Assembly (NCBI RefSeq): GCF_000416235.1
Contig: NZ_ATLO01000052.1
Span: forward strand, 24,715-88,714
Source of the DNA: Pseudomonas sp. CFII64
GTDB lineage: Bacteria > Pseudomonadota > Gammaproteobacteria > Pseudomonadales > Pseudomonadaceae
Direction: 5' to 3'
Length of the DNA stretch: 64,000 bases
This document shows positions 17,411-29,377 of the stretch, piece after piece (the stretch's first letter is position 1; each line of letters begins with the position of its first letter). The translations under genes and the position numbers were made by a program. Below the pieces are notes generated by a model. That model was not told where the DNA came from and searched no databases. It worked only from the letters and a program-made list of their open reading frames with translations.

Positions 17411-18859
17411 TTACTTCGGAAACGCTGGTGGGTTGACGCCCGCCATGTCTTCCATCACACGAACCACCTGACAGCTGTAACCGAATTCGTTGTCGTACCA
17501 GACGTACAGGACAACCCGGTTATCGTTGGCGATGGTCGCTTCAGCGTCGACGACACCGGCGTGACGCGAGCCAACGAAGTCAGTGGACACCACTTCCTGC
17601 GAATTGACGAAATCGATCTGCTTGTGCAGGTCCGAGTGCAATGCCATGTAGCGCAGGTACTCGTTGATCTCTTCGCGGGTCGTCGACTTCTCAAGGTTGA
17701 GGTTGAGAATCGCCATGGAAACGTTCGGCGTCGGCACACGAATAGCGTTGCCGGTCAGTTTGCCAGCCAGTTCCGGCAGCGCCTTGGCGGCAGCAGTGGC
17801 AGCACCGGTTTCAGTGATAACCATGTTCAGCGCGGCGCTACGACCACGGCGATCGCCTTTGTGGAAGTTGTCGATCAGGTTCTGGTCGTTGGTGTACGAG
17901 TGAACCGTTTCGACGTGACCGTTGACGATGCCGAACTTGTCGTTCACTGCTTTAAGCACCGGCACGATGGCGTTGGTGGTGCAGGAAGCGGCGGAGACAA
18001 TCTTGTCATCGGCAGTGATTTCGCCATGGTTGATACCATGCACGATGTTCTTCAGCTTGCCTTTACCCGGCGCGGTCAGAACCACACGGTCGATGCCAGG
18101 GCAGGAAAGGTGCTGGCCCAGGCCTTCGGCATCACGCCATACGCCGGTGTTGTCCACCAGCAATGCGTTTTGAATGCCGTACTGGGTGTAATCCACCTCA
18201 GTCGGGTTCTTGGCGTAGATAACCTTGATCAGGTTGCCATTGGCGGTGATGGTGTTATTGGCTTCGTCGATGGTAATGGTGCCATCGAACGGGCCATGCA
18301 CCGAGTCACGACGCAACAGGCTGGCACGCTTGACCAGATCGTTGTCGGCGCCTTTACGGACGACGATTGCACGCAGACGCAAGCCGTCGCCACCACCGGT
18401 TTTCTCGATCAGGATCCGCGCCAGCAGGCGACCGATCCGACCAAAACCGTACAGCACAACGTCGGTGCCTTTGCGGCTGTTGGAGTTTTGCTGACCCACC
18501 ACATCGGCCAACTCTTCACGCACGAACTGCTCGGCAGTTCGGCCGTTGCCTTCGGTTTTGAACTTCACGGCCAGCTTGCCCAGGTCCACCGAAGCGGCAC
18601 CCAGTTTAAGCTCGCTCATCGCCTTGATGAGCGGGAAAGTCTCGTGTACGGACAACTCACTCGCATCGGACTGGCGATGACGGGCAAAGCGGTGGGCTTT
18701 GAGTATCGCGATCACTGAACGGTTGATCAGACTGCGGCCATAGATCGAGCTCACCACATTGTTATTGCGGTAGAGCTGACCGATTAGCGGGATCATCGCT
18801 TCGGCTAGGGCTTCACGATCGATCCATTCACCAAGACACTGGTCGGGCTTCTGAGTCAC
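17411..18859 (-). CDS. gap: Glyceraldehyde-3-phosphate dehydrogenase, long form with N-terminal extension
   Basis: 482 residues, versus about 335 for ordinary GAPDH. The first 125 residues (MTQKPDQCLGEWIDREALAEAM onward) are an extension found in one Pseudomonas GAPDH paralogue. The dehydrogenase begins at VVLYGFGRIGRLLARIL, with the catalytic Cys in SAASCTTNAIVP and the C-terminal WYDNEFGYSCQVVRVMEDM. GTG 18859 is preferred because GGAAGG precedes it by five bases; a longer ATG reading lacks a ribosome site. Divergent from mfd, as for PA3001-PA3002 in P. aeruginosa. Probably gluconeogenic, but that cannot be read from sequence. Confidence 0.93.
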   Translation of the reverse strand: MTQKPDQCLGEWIDREALAEAMIPLIGQLYRNNNVVSSIYGRSLINRSVIAILKAHRFARHRQSDASELSVHETFPLIKAMSELKLGAASVDLGKLAVKFKTEGNGRTAEQFVREELADVVGQQNSNSRKGTDVVLYGFGRIGRLLARILIEKTGGGDGLRLRAIVVRKGADNDLVKRASLLRRDSVHGPFDGTITIDEANNTITANGNLIKVIYAKNPTEVDYTQYGIQNALLVDNTGVWRDAEGLGQHLSCPGIDRVVLTAPGKGKLKNIVHGINHGEITADDKIVSAASCTTNAIVPVLKAVNDKFGIVNGHVETVHSYTNDQNLIDNFHKGDRRGRSAALNMVITETGAATAAAKALPELAGKLTGNAIRVPTPNVSMAILNLNLEKSTTREEINEYLRYMALHSDLHKQIDFVNSQEVVSTDFVGSRHAGVVDAEATIANDNRVVLYVWYDNEFGYSCQVVRVMEDMAGVNPPAFPK

Positions 18860-19043
18860 GGGAACCTTCCACATGTAGGGGCTGAAAAAAGGGGCTACAT
18901 TATGCCGCCGCCTTTGTTTATGAGCAATGCACGGCTATCAGATTGCACGGCACTACATTTTTCCGGCTCTCGTAAAACAGACAACCGATACCCGCGTTAG
19001 TTACAATCGCCGCCCCGTCGCAACGCTTGGAGCTCTATCTTCC

Positions 19044-22496
<3,453 letters not shown>

Positions 22497-22507
22497 AGGA
22501 TTCATCC

Positions 22508-23029
22508 ATGCGTGTGTTTCGTTCACTCCTGCTGCTGACGCTGTTTGCGCCAACAGCTTTTGCCGATGGCAGCTATCAGGTCGAGATGATCCTGTTCCGC
22601 CAGTTGGGCGAACCGGCCGCGACGCGTCAGTTCGCGCCCGAAGGCTGGGCCGCCGACGCGCAAAGGATCGACGCGCAAAACGAGCGCAGCGTTGCCTTGA
22701 GCGATCTGGCCGGCAAGCTTGAAGCCAGTGGCACCTATAAAGTGCTGCTGCACCGGGCCTGGAGCCAGAATCTGACGGCCGAGCCCGGCAAGATGGCGAT
22801 CAGCAGCGGCCAGGAACAGTTGGGGCATTTCCCGATCGAAGGCACCCTCAGCATCGGCATTGCGCGCTTCACCGACATCGCGGCAGACTTCTGGGTCAAC
22901 CAGCTCGATAGCCAGGGCGTCCTGCTCAGCAGCGAACGCATGAAACAGACAACCCGGGTAAAAAACGGGGAATTGATCTACATGGACTACGGAAGTCTGG
23001 CCATGCTGATCAAGATTTCACCCCTGTAA
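22508..23029 (+). CDS. CsiV-like periplasmic protein
   Basis: 173-residue exported protein with a cleavable signal (MRVFRSLLLLTLFAPTAFA). The mature start YQVEMILFRQL matches the opening strand of the CsiV family, named for a V. cholerae regulator of cell-wall synthesis under D-amino-acid stress. The rest is a small beta-rich domain with TYKVLLHRAWSQ. ATG 22508 has AAGGA at good distance. It follows mfd by 11 bases and is probably co-transcribed. Function in Pseudomonas is unknown to me. Confidence 0.75.
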   Translation: MRVFRSLLLLTLFAPTAFADGSYQVEMILFRQLGEPAATRQFAPEGWAADAQRIDAQNERSVALSDLAGKLEASGTYKVLLHRAWSQNLTAEPGKMAISSGQEQLGHFPIEGTLSIGIARFTDIAADFWVNQLDSQGVLLSSERMKQTTRVKNGELIYMDYGSLAMLIKISPL

Positions 23030-23033
23030 CCAT

Positions 23034-23067
23034 CAAGGAGCGCATAGCGCGTTCCTTGCCCTTTTGA
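23034..23067 (+). terminator. Likely terminator after mfd and the CsiV-like gene
   Basis: CAAGGAGCGC and GCGCGTTCCTTG form an imperfect hairpin around ATA, followed by GCCCTTTTG. It is just downstream of the stop at 23029 and upstream of the helicase gene. Confidence 0.5.
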
Positions 23068-23097
23068 GCATCGCTACGGCGTAGGCTGTCCAGAACT

Positions 23098-25839
23098 GTG
23101 TCGTCCAATCTCGAAAAAGTCCTCGCCCTGGCGTGGACAGACAACTTTACCGACAAGACTCTTGAGCGGGGGCTCAACTACGCCCTGGAACAACGCATCA
23201 TCCTTGAAGAACTCAATCCTGACCTGGTGCGCACCGCGTGCCGGGGCTCCGGTCTGGAGATCTATCACCAGACGTTGATGTTCAAGGATCCAGGCCGTTT
23301 CAAGAACACCCTGATCTGCAAATGCACCTGCCCGGTGCGGGAAAACTGCAAACATTGCGCAGCGGCCTTGTACTACCTGCAAGACCCGACGAATCAACCG
23401 TCGATCCTGGCGGTGCTGAACGAATCCCGACGCGAGGCGCCGCCTCGGGTCGAGCCTAAACCCGCGTTGCCCGAACGGCTGATCGACACCATCAAGCCCA
23501 AGCCACGGCTGATCCTGGCGAGTATCGAATACAGCGCCTACGAACCGCGTAACGGTCGCATGCAGCGCCATATTCAGCATCGTGCGGCGCTGGCGTTCGG
23601 TTACGGCGAGCACTTCGCCATTGGTACGGCCAATGTCAGCATTCTGGTCAGCTCCCTGGGCAGCGATCTGGTTAACCAGAAAAGCGACATCATCGAGCAT
23701 CATGCGACTGAAACCCTGCGCATTCGCCGTCAGGGCGAACTGGAGCGTCAGCAGCGCCAGGTTCTGCAGGACATGGGTTTCAGGGTCGCCACCCGGCAGA
23801 GCAAGGCGCTGCCCGAAACCGCCGGCGACATGTTCGAACTGCCCAACGACAAGGCCTGGCTGAATTTCGTGCTCAAGGATTTGCCCCGCCTCGAAGAACA
23901 AGGCTGGGATATCGAGATCACTGATGAGTTCGCCTTCGACGTCACCCCCGTCGATGACTGGTACGCGGTCATCGACGAAGAAGCCGAACGTGACTGGTTT
24001 GATCTGGAACTGGGCATCATCGTCAATGGCGAGCGCCTGAGCCTGCTGCCGATCCTGATCAACCTGATTCGCACCCATCCGGAATTGATGAGCGCAGCCG
24101 GCATCGCCAAGCGCGCTGACGACGAGCAACTGCTGGTGCAGATCAACCACTTCACCCAGCGCGGCGGCGGCCCGATCCAGATCGCCCTGCCCTACGGCCG
24201 CCTCAAGCCGGTGCTGGCTACCCTCGGTGATTTCTACTGGCGCGACGAAGGCAACAACGCGTTGCGCATGAACAACGCCGACGCGACGCGCCTCGGTGAA
24301 CTCGAAGATTTGCCGCTGAGCTGGCAAGGCGGCGACCGCCTGCGCCGGTTCGCCGACCGGCTGGCCAATATCAAGGACGCACCCGTGGTGGTGCCGCAAG
24401 ACCTGAACGCCACGTTGCGACCCTATCAGCTCGAAGGTTTGAGCTGGATGCAATCGCTGCGGGAACTGGAGGTCGGCGGCGTACTGGCCGATGACATGGG
24501 CCTGGGCAAGACCTTGCAGACCCTGGCGCACCTGCTGATGGAAAAACAGGCCGGACGCCTGGATCGCCCGGCTTTGGCGGTGATGCCCACCAGCCTGATC
24601 CCCAACTGGATGGACGAAGCGGAAAACTTCACGCCGCAACTCAAGGTGCTCGCACTGTACGGCGCCAATCGCTCGCAGGACTTTGCCAATCTGCAGAATT
24701 ACGACTTGATCCTGACCACCTATGCGCTGCTGCCCCGGGACGTCGAAGTCCTGGCCAAACAGCCGCTGCACACATTGATTCTCGATGAAGCGCAGTACAT
24801 CAAGAACCCCAACAGCAAGGCTGCCCAGGCTGCGCGTGAATTGAACGCCCGCCAGCGCCTGTGCCTGAGCGGTACGCCGCTGGAAAACCACCTGGGCGAG
24901 TTGTGGTCGCTGTTCCACTTCCTGATGCCGGGCTGGCTGGGCAGCGCCAAGGAGTTCAACAGCAACTACCGCAACCCCATCGAGAAACACGGCAACATGG
25001 ACCGCCTGCAGCACCTGAATGCGCGCATCAAGCCGTTCCTGCTGCGCCGCACCAAGGAACAGGTAGCCACCGAACTGCCGCCGAAAACCGAAATCATCCA
25101 CTGGGTCGAACTCAACGACGCCCAGCGCGACGTGTACGAAACCGTGCGTCTGGCCATGGACAAGAAAGTCCGCGACGAAATCACCCGCAAAGGCGTGGCA
25201 CGCAGCCAGATCATCATCCTCGAGGCGCTGCTCAAGCTGCGTCAGGTGTGCTGCGACCTGCGTCTGGTCAACAGCGAACAGGCAAATCCGCGCCACGGCA
25301 GTTCAGCCAAGCTGCACAGCCTGATGGAAATGTTTGAAGAGCTGCTGGCCGAAGGTCGCAAGATCCTGCTGTTCTCGCAATTCACCTCGATGCTCACGCT
25401 GATTGAAGCCGAACTCAAGCAGCGCGGTATCGAATATGCGTTGCTGACCGGTGCGACCCGTGATCGGCGCACGCCAGTGCAGGCCTTCCAGGCCGGCAAG
25501 TTGCCGATCTTCCTGATCAGTTTGAAAGCCGGCGGCACCGGTCTGAATTTGACCGCGGCTGACACCGTGATTCATTACGACCCCTGGTGGAACCCGGCGG
25601 CGGAAAACCAGGCCACCGACCGCGCGTATCGCATCGGTCAGGACAAGCCGGTGTTCGTCTACAAGATGATTGCCCGGGGAACCGTCGAAGAGAAAATCCA
25701 GCGCTTGCAGCAGGAAAAATCAGCGCTGGCAGCGGGTGTTCTGGATGGTCGGATGACCGGCGACTGGAAGCTGCAAAGCGAGGACATCGCGGCACTGTTC
25801 GCGCCGCTGCCGTTACCGGCGAAGAAGGTCAAGCGTTAA
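23098..25839 (+). CDS. SWI2/SNF2-family helicase with SWIM zinc finger
   Basis: 913-residue ATPase. The N-terminal SWIM finger is at about residues 77-88 (CKCTCPVRENCKHC). A large middle region (about 120-430) precedes the SNF2 motor: ADDMGLGKTLQT (motif I), LDEAQYIKN (motif II), LSGTPLENHLGELWSLF (III), and the C-terminal lobe LFSQFTSMLTLIE, LKAGGTGLNLTAADTVIHYDPWWNPAAENQATDRAYRIGQ (motifs V-VI). The best start is GTG 23098; no ATG lies close upstream in frame. A HepA/RapA-like remodelling role at nucleic acid-protein complexes is likely, but the cellular partner is unknown. Confidence 0.88.
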   Translation: MSSNLEKVLALAWTDNFTDKTLERGLNYALEQRIILEELNPDLVRTACRGSGLEIYHQTLMFKDPGRFKNTLICKCTCPVRENCKHCAAALYYLQDPTNQPSILAVLNESRREAPPRVEPKPALPERLIDTIKPKPRLILASIEYSAYEPRNGRMQRHIQHRAALAFGYGEHFAIGTANVSILVSSLGSDLVNQKSDIIEHHATETLRIRRQGELERQQRQVLQDMGFRVATRQSKALPETAGDMFELPNDKAWLNFVLKDLPRLEEQGWDIEITDEFAFDVTPVDDWYAVIDEEAERDWFDLELGIIVNGERLSLLPILINLIRTHPELMSAAGIAKRADDEQLLVQINHFTQRGGGPIQIALPYGRLKPVLATLGDFYWRDEGNNALRMNNADATRLGELEDLPLSWQGGDRLRRFADRLANIKDAPVVVPQDLNATLRPYQLEGLSWMQSLRELEVGGVLADDMGLGKTLQTLAHLLMEKQAGRLDRPALAVMPTSLIPNWMDEAENFTPQLKVLALYGANRSQDFANLQNYDLILTTYALLPRDVEVLAKQPLHTLILDEAQYIKNPNSKAAQAARELNARQRLCLSGTPLENHLGELWSLFHFLMPGWLGSAKEFNSNYRNPIEKHGNMDRLQHLNARIKPFLLRRTKEQVATELPPKTEIIHWVELNDAQRDVYETVRLAMDKKVRDEITRKGVARSQIIILEALLKLRQVCCDLRLVNSEQANPRHGSSAKLHSLMEMFEELLAEGRKILLFSQFTSMLTLIEAELKQRGIEYALLTGATRDRRTPVQAFQAGKLPIFLISLKAGGTGLNLTAADTVIHYDPWWNPAAENQATDRAYRIGQDKPVFVYKMIARGTVEEKIQRLQQEKSALAAGVLDGRMTGDWKLQSEDIAALFAPLPLPAKKVKR

Positions 25840-25851
25840 GCAAACCCCGTT

Positions 25852-25933
25852 GGAGCGAGGCTTGCCCGCGAAGCATCAGGTCAGACAATACACATGTCGA
25901 CTGTGATACCGGTTCGCGGGCAAGCCTCGCTCC
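25852..25933. repeat. REP doublet, family B
   Basis: Inverted arms GGAGCGAGGCTTGCCCGCGA (from 25852) and TCGCGGGCAAGCCTCGCTCC (ending 25933) separated by about 40 bases. This is a different REP family from the one at 7519. Related copies lie at 42969-43036 and 48824-48911. Located between two convergent genes. Confidence 0.85.
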
Positions 25934-25945
25934 TAAAGGTTTTAG

Positions 25946-26686
25946 TCAGACTGCACCCAAAACCCGCGCCAGGGTCGCCTTCACCTTGCCCATTCCATCG
26001 TGCAAGGCCTGCTCGATCTCGGCCATGGTGATTACCGCCGAAGACTTGCCAGCTGCCGGATTGACCACCAGCGCCAGACAGGCATATTCCAGTTCCAGCT
26101 CACGAGCCAGTGCCGCTTCCGGCATGCCGGTCATGCCGACGATGTCGCAGCCATCACGCTCAAGACGCACGATCTCGGCCACGGTTTCCAGACGCGGTCC
26201 TTGGGTGCAGGCGTAAACCCCGCGCTCACTGAACTCGCAACCTTCCGCCGCCAGCGCTGCGATCAAACGGGCACGCAACGCTTCGCTGTACGGGTAGCTG
26301 AAATCGATGTGCGTCACCTGCTCCAGATCATCCGCGAAATAGGTGTGCTCGCGGCCGCTGGTGTAGTCCACCAGATCATGGGGAACGCAGAAATGGCCAG
26401 TGCCCATGGCCGGATGAATCCCGCCCACTGCATTGACCGCCAGAATCGCCTCGGCACCCGCCTGCTTCAAGGCCCAGATATTGGCCCGGTAGTTCACCTG
26501 ATGCGGCGGAAAACGGTGCGGATGCCCGTGACGCGCCAGAAACATCACTTCGCGACCGGCATAGTCGCCGATCTGGATTTCCCCGGAAGGCGCGCCATAA
26601 GGAGTGTTCATCGGCAGGGACTGACGGATGCTCAGGCCCTCCAACTGCGTCAGGCCGGTGCCGCCGATAATCGCGTAAACAGTCAT
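25946..26686 (-). CDS. S-methyl-5'-thioinosine phosphorylase (MTAP/PNP family)
   Basis: 246-residue purine-nucleoside phosphorylase that releases hypoxanthine and 5-methylthioribose-1-phosphate. IIGGTGLTQLEGL supplies the phosphate loop, ARHGHPHRFPPHQVNYRAN and NAVGGIHPAMGTG are family motifs, and VGMTGMPEAALARELELEYACLALVVNPAAG contains the base-site region. It occupies the place of P. aeruginosa PA3004, which is known to prefer methylthioinosine. It starts nine bases after nagZ, so the two are co-transcribed. Confidence 0.88.
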   Translation of the reverse strand: MTVYAIIGGTGLTQLEGLSIRQSLPMNTPYGAPSGEIQIGDYAGREVMFLARHGHPHRFPPHQVNYRANIWALKQAGAEAILAVNAVGGIHPAMGTGHFCVPHDLVDYTSGREHTYFADDLEQVTHIDFSYPYSEALRARLIAALAAEGCEFSERGVYACTQGPRLETVAEIVRLERDGCDIVGMTGMPEAALARELELEYACLALVVNPAAGKSSAVITMAEIEQALHDGMGKVKATLARVLGAV

Positions 26687-26695
26687 GAGTAATCC

Positions 26696-27706
26696 TTAGT
26701 CGATCAGTTGCGCAGCCCGCAGCGCTTCGAGCGCCGCCAGCCAGCGCGGATGTTGACGGTATTCGGTACTGGCGTATGCCTGGCCGCGCATGCGGGCGAT
26801 ACGCGGCGAAGGCTTGACCTTCAGCCGTTGTGCCGCAGTGAGCGCCAGCTCGGCAGCCGCACGGTCATTGCACACCAGCCCCATGTCGCAACCGGCGCTC
26901 AATGCCGCTTCGATACGGCTGGCCGCGTCGCCCACCACATGCGCGCCCGCCATGGACAGGTCATCGCTGAAGATCACCCCATCAAACTGCAGCTCGCCGC
27001 GCAGAATGTCCTGCAACCAACGGCGGGAAAAACCTGCGGGTTGCGGATCAACCTTGGGATAGATCACATGCGCTGGCATCACCGCTGCCAATTGCTTGCT
27101 CAGGCGCGCGAAGGGCACCAGATCATTGGCGCGAATCTGTTCAAGACTGCGCTCGTCGGTGGGAATCGCCACGTGGGAATCGGCTTCGGCCCAACCGTGA
27201 CCGGGGAAATGCTTGCCGGTGGCGGCCATTCCCGCAGCGTTCATGCCACGAATAAATGCTCCGGCGAGCAACGCGGCCCGCTCGGGGTCACCCTCGAACG
27301 CACGGCTGCCAACCACGGCACTGCGCTGATAATCCAGGTCCAGCACCGGGGCGAAACTCAGATCCAGGCCCACCGCGAGGACTTCGGTGGCCATCAACCA
27401 GCCGCAGTGTTCGGCGAGGGTTTCCGCGTTCGGATTGTCGGCAATGGCGCGCATGGCCGGCAAACGCACGAACCCCTGACGCAGGCGCTGCACGCGCCCG
27501 CCTTCTTGATCGACGGCCAGCAACAGGTCCGGGCGAACCGCGCGAATCGCTGCGCTCAGCTCCCGTACCTGACGTGGGTGTTCAATGTTGCGAGCAAAAA
27601 TGATCAGGCCGCCCACTTCGGGCTGACGCAGAAACTGGCGATCCTCGGCGGTCAACCACGTGCCGGCGACATCCACCATCAAAGAGCCTTGCAGGCCGTA
27701 ACTCAT
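26696..27706 (-). CDS. nagZ: Beta-N-acetylhexosaminidase NagZ
   Basis: 336-residue cytoplasmic GH3 glycosidase that cleaves GlcNAc from anhydro-muropeptides in cell-wall recycling; in Pseudomonas this feeds signals to AmpR and beta-lactamase. LLAVDQEGGRVQRLRQGF, GKHFPGHGWAEADSHVAIP (with the NagZ-specific KHFPGHG and its catalytic His) and the nucleophile region VIFSDDLSMAGA are visible. ATG 27706 gives the family length. Lies between the psrA terminator-like hairpin and the phosphorylase gene. Confidence 0.95.
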   Translation of the reverse strand: MSYGLQGSLMVDVAGTWLTAEDRQFLRQPEVGGLIIFARNIEHPRQVRELSAAIRAVRPDLLLAVDQEGGRVQRLRQGFVRLPAMRAIADNPNAETLAEHCGWLMATEVLAVGLDLSFAPVLDLDYQRSAVVGSRAFEGDPERAALLAGAFIRGMNAAGMAATGKHFPGHGWAEADSHVAIPTDERSLEQIRANDLVPFARLSKQLAAVMPAHVIYPKVDPQPAGFSRRWLQDILRGELQFDGVIFSDDLSMAGAHVVGDAASRIEAALSAGCDMGLVCNDRAAAELALTAAQRLKVKPSPRIARMRGQAYASTEYRQHPRWLAALEALRAAQLID

Positions 27707-27709
27707 ATG

Positions 27710-27746
27710 AAAACACCATTGCCTAGATCCAATCCGGGCAATGGTG
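27710..27746 (-). terminator. Terminator-like hairpin between psrA and nagZ
   Basis: On the minus strand CACCATTGCC (27746-27737) pairs perfectly with GGCAATGGTG (27723-27714), followed by TTTTC just before the nagZ start codon. It probably ends part of the psrA transcript and may limit read-through into nagZ. The stem touches the nagZ leader. Confidence 0.65.
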
Positions 27747-27780
27747 CTTGATCATCGGGCCTGGCGCAACGCGCGAGCGG

Positions 27781-28497
27781 TCAGGCTTTGGCCGTGACCG
27801 GAATGCTTGCGCTGCTTTTGGTGCGCGGTTTGAGCTGTGCCGAGATCATCGCCGCGTCGCTGACACCGGTTTCGGCGCGCATGCCGGCCGCGAGAAACGG
27901 CACCATCAGGCGCATGACCTGTTCAATGGACGTGTTGACCCCAAAGTCGGTTTCGGCGATGGCACGCAGCGCCTTGATCCCTGACATGCTGAACGCCGCC
28001 GCGCCAAGCATGAAATGCACGCGCCAGAACAGTTCAATCGGGGGAATACGCGGCGCAGCTTCGTTGACCAGCGTCATGTAGCGGCGGAACACCTTGCCGT
28101 ACATGTCTTCCAGATAACGTCGCAAGTGGCCCTGGCTCTGACTGAACGCCAGACCCAGCAAGCGCATGAAAATCGACAGATCGTTACCGCTGCGTGGCTG
28201 AACCACCAGCGCCTGCTCGACGAGGATATCCAGCAGTTCCTCAAGCGTCGGCTTGTTTTCCGGCTTGGCCTGGCGGCGCTCCAGCTCACGATCGAGGCTG
28301 ATGCAGAACGGCCCGAGGAAGCGCGAGAATACCGCCTGGATCAGGGCTTTCTTGGAGCCAAAGTGATAATTCACCGCAGCCAGATTCACCGATGCCTTAC
28401 TGGTAATCAGCCGCAACGATGTTTCGGCAAAACCTTTTTCCGCGAATAACTGCTCGGCAGCATCGAGAATGCGTTCAACTGTTTCCGACTGGGCCAT
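27781..28497 (-). CDS. psrA: TetR-family fatty-acid-responsive regulator PsrA
   Basis: 238-residue regulator. The N-terminal TetR helix-turn-helix covers ETVERILDAAEQLFAEKGF to NLAAVNYHFGSKKALIQAVF; the C-terminal ligand domain is typical of PsrA. In Pseudomonas it represses fadBA and itself and activates rpoS, with long-chain fatty acids as inducer. ATG 28497 is chosen for the AGGA upstream and the family start MAQSETVERIL. A PsrA box lies 15-28 bases upstream of the start, so autorepression is expected. It is divergent from lexA. Confidence 0.93.
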   Translation of the reverse strand: MAQSETVERILDAAEQLFAEKGFAETSLRLITSKASVNLAAVNYHFGSKKALIQAVFSRFLGPFCISLDRELERRQAKPENKPTLEELLDILVEQALVVQPRSGNDLSIFMRLLGLAFSQSQGHLRRYLEDMYGKVFRRYMTLVNEAAPRIPPIELFWRVHFMLGAAAFSMSGIKALRAIAETDFGVNTSIEQVMRLMVPFLAAGMRAETGVSDAAMISAQLKPRTKSSASIPVTAKA

Positions 28498-28511
28498 GGT
28501 TTCCTGCCTGA

Positions 28512-28525
28512 CAAACACTTGTTTG
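28512..28525. promoter_or_regulatory. PsrA operator (autoregulatory)
   Basis: CAAAC-ACTT-GTTTG is a perfect match to the PsrA consensus (C/G)AAAC-N2-4-GTTT(G/C). It sits just downstream of the psrA -10 box and upstream of its start codon, which is the expected position for repression. Confidence 0.85.
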
Positions 28526-28526
28526 A

Positions 28527-28556
28527 AACATACGTATTACACCGACTACTTGTCAA
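28527..28556 (-). promoter_or_regulatory. Sigma-70-type promoter of psrA
   Basis: On the minus strand TTGACA (28556-28551), an 18-base spacer and TATGTT (28532-28527). The PsrA box directly follows, over the expected transcription start. Confidence 0.6.
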
Positions 28557-28714
28557 GTCTGGCCGTTCACTTTCTGCCTGTACGGTCACGTATTTAATCA
28601 TATCGACCGGCCCCTGTAGGCATTAGCTGACGACCGCTTGCAGACCTCAAATTCACCCGTCCCGAGTACCGCCTGGCAGCGGAAACAAAAAGGACGATTG
28701 CCAAGACGCAATCA

Positions 28715-28730
28715 CTGTATATAATCCCAG
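28715..28730. promoter_or_regulatory. LexA (SOS) box 1 upstream of lexA
   Basis: CTGTATATAATCCCAG fits the CTG-N10-CAG LexA consensus. It is 30 bases upstream of the lexA start and 3 bases from a second box. Confidence 0.85.
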
Positions 28731-28733
28731 TCA

Positions 28734-28749
28734 CTGTATAAAAAGACAG
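28734..28749. promoter_or_regulatory. LexA (SOS) box 2 upstream of lexA
   Basis: CTGTATAAAAAGACAG fits CTG-N10-CAG and ends 10 bases before the lexA ATG, overlapping the ribosome-site region. With box 1 it would allow cooperative autorepression of lexA-sulA. Confidence 0.88.
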
Positions 28750-28759
28750 AGCGCTCAAC

Positions 28760-29368
28760 ATGATCAAACTGACGCCACGCCAAGCAGAGATTCTGGGTTT
28801 CATCAAACGTTGCCTTGAAGACAACGGTTATCCGCCTACCCGTGCGGAAATCGCCCAGGAGCTGGGTTTCAAATCACCCAACGCTGCAGAAGAACACTTG
28901 AAGGCCCTTGCTCGCAAAGGCGCTATCGAAATGACGCCGGGCGCTTCCCGGGGCATCCGTATTCCGGGCTTCGAGGCCAAGGCTGACGAGAGCAGCCTGC
29001 CGATCATCGGCCGGGTTGCCGCCGGTGCGCCGATCCTTGCCCAGCAGCATATTGAAGAATCCTGCAACATCAACCCTGCGTTTTTCCATCCCAGTGCCGA
29101 TTACCTGTTAAGGGTGCATGGCATGAGCATGAAAGACGTCGGCATTCTCGATGGCGATCTGATCGCCGTGCACACGACGCGCGAGGCCCGCAATGGCCAG
29201 ATCGTTGTGGCCCGCATTGGTGATGAAGTCACAGTGAAGCGCTTCAAGCGTGAAGGCAGCAAGGTCTGGCTGATCGCTGAAAACCCGGATTTCGCCCCGA
29301 TCGAAGTGAACCTCAAAGATCAGGATCTGGTTATCGAAGGCTTGAGCGTCGGCGTGATTCGCCGTTAA
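28760..29368 (+). CDS. lexA: SOS repressor LexA
   Basis: 202-residue repressor. The N-terminal winged helix spans about 1-65 (TPRQAEILGFIKRCLE, PPTRAEIAQELGF). The self-cleavage site is Ala88-Gly89 in RVAAGAP; the Ser123 (HGMSMKD) and Lys160 (VTVKRF) catalytic dyad is intact. It represses its own operon through the two boxes at 28715-28749. sulA follows after nine bases containing GGAG, forming the lexA-sulA unit usual in Pseudomonas. Confidence 0.98.
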   Translation: MIKLTPRQAEILGFIKRCLEDNGYPPTRAEIAQELGFKSPNAAEEHLKALARKGAIEMTPGASRGIRIPGFEAKADESSLPIIGRVAAGAPILAQQHIEESCNINPAFFHPSADYLLRVHGMSMKDVGILDGDLIAVHTTREARNGQIVVARIGDEVTVKRFKREGSKVWLIAENPDFAPIEVNLKDQDLVIEGLSVGVIRR

Positions 29369-29377
29369 GGAGACACT

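Noticed and set aside
23074..25296. 740-codon minus-strand open frame
   Set aside because: Antisense to the SNF2 helicase, with no motif and shadow-type composition.
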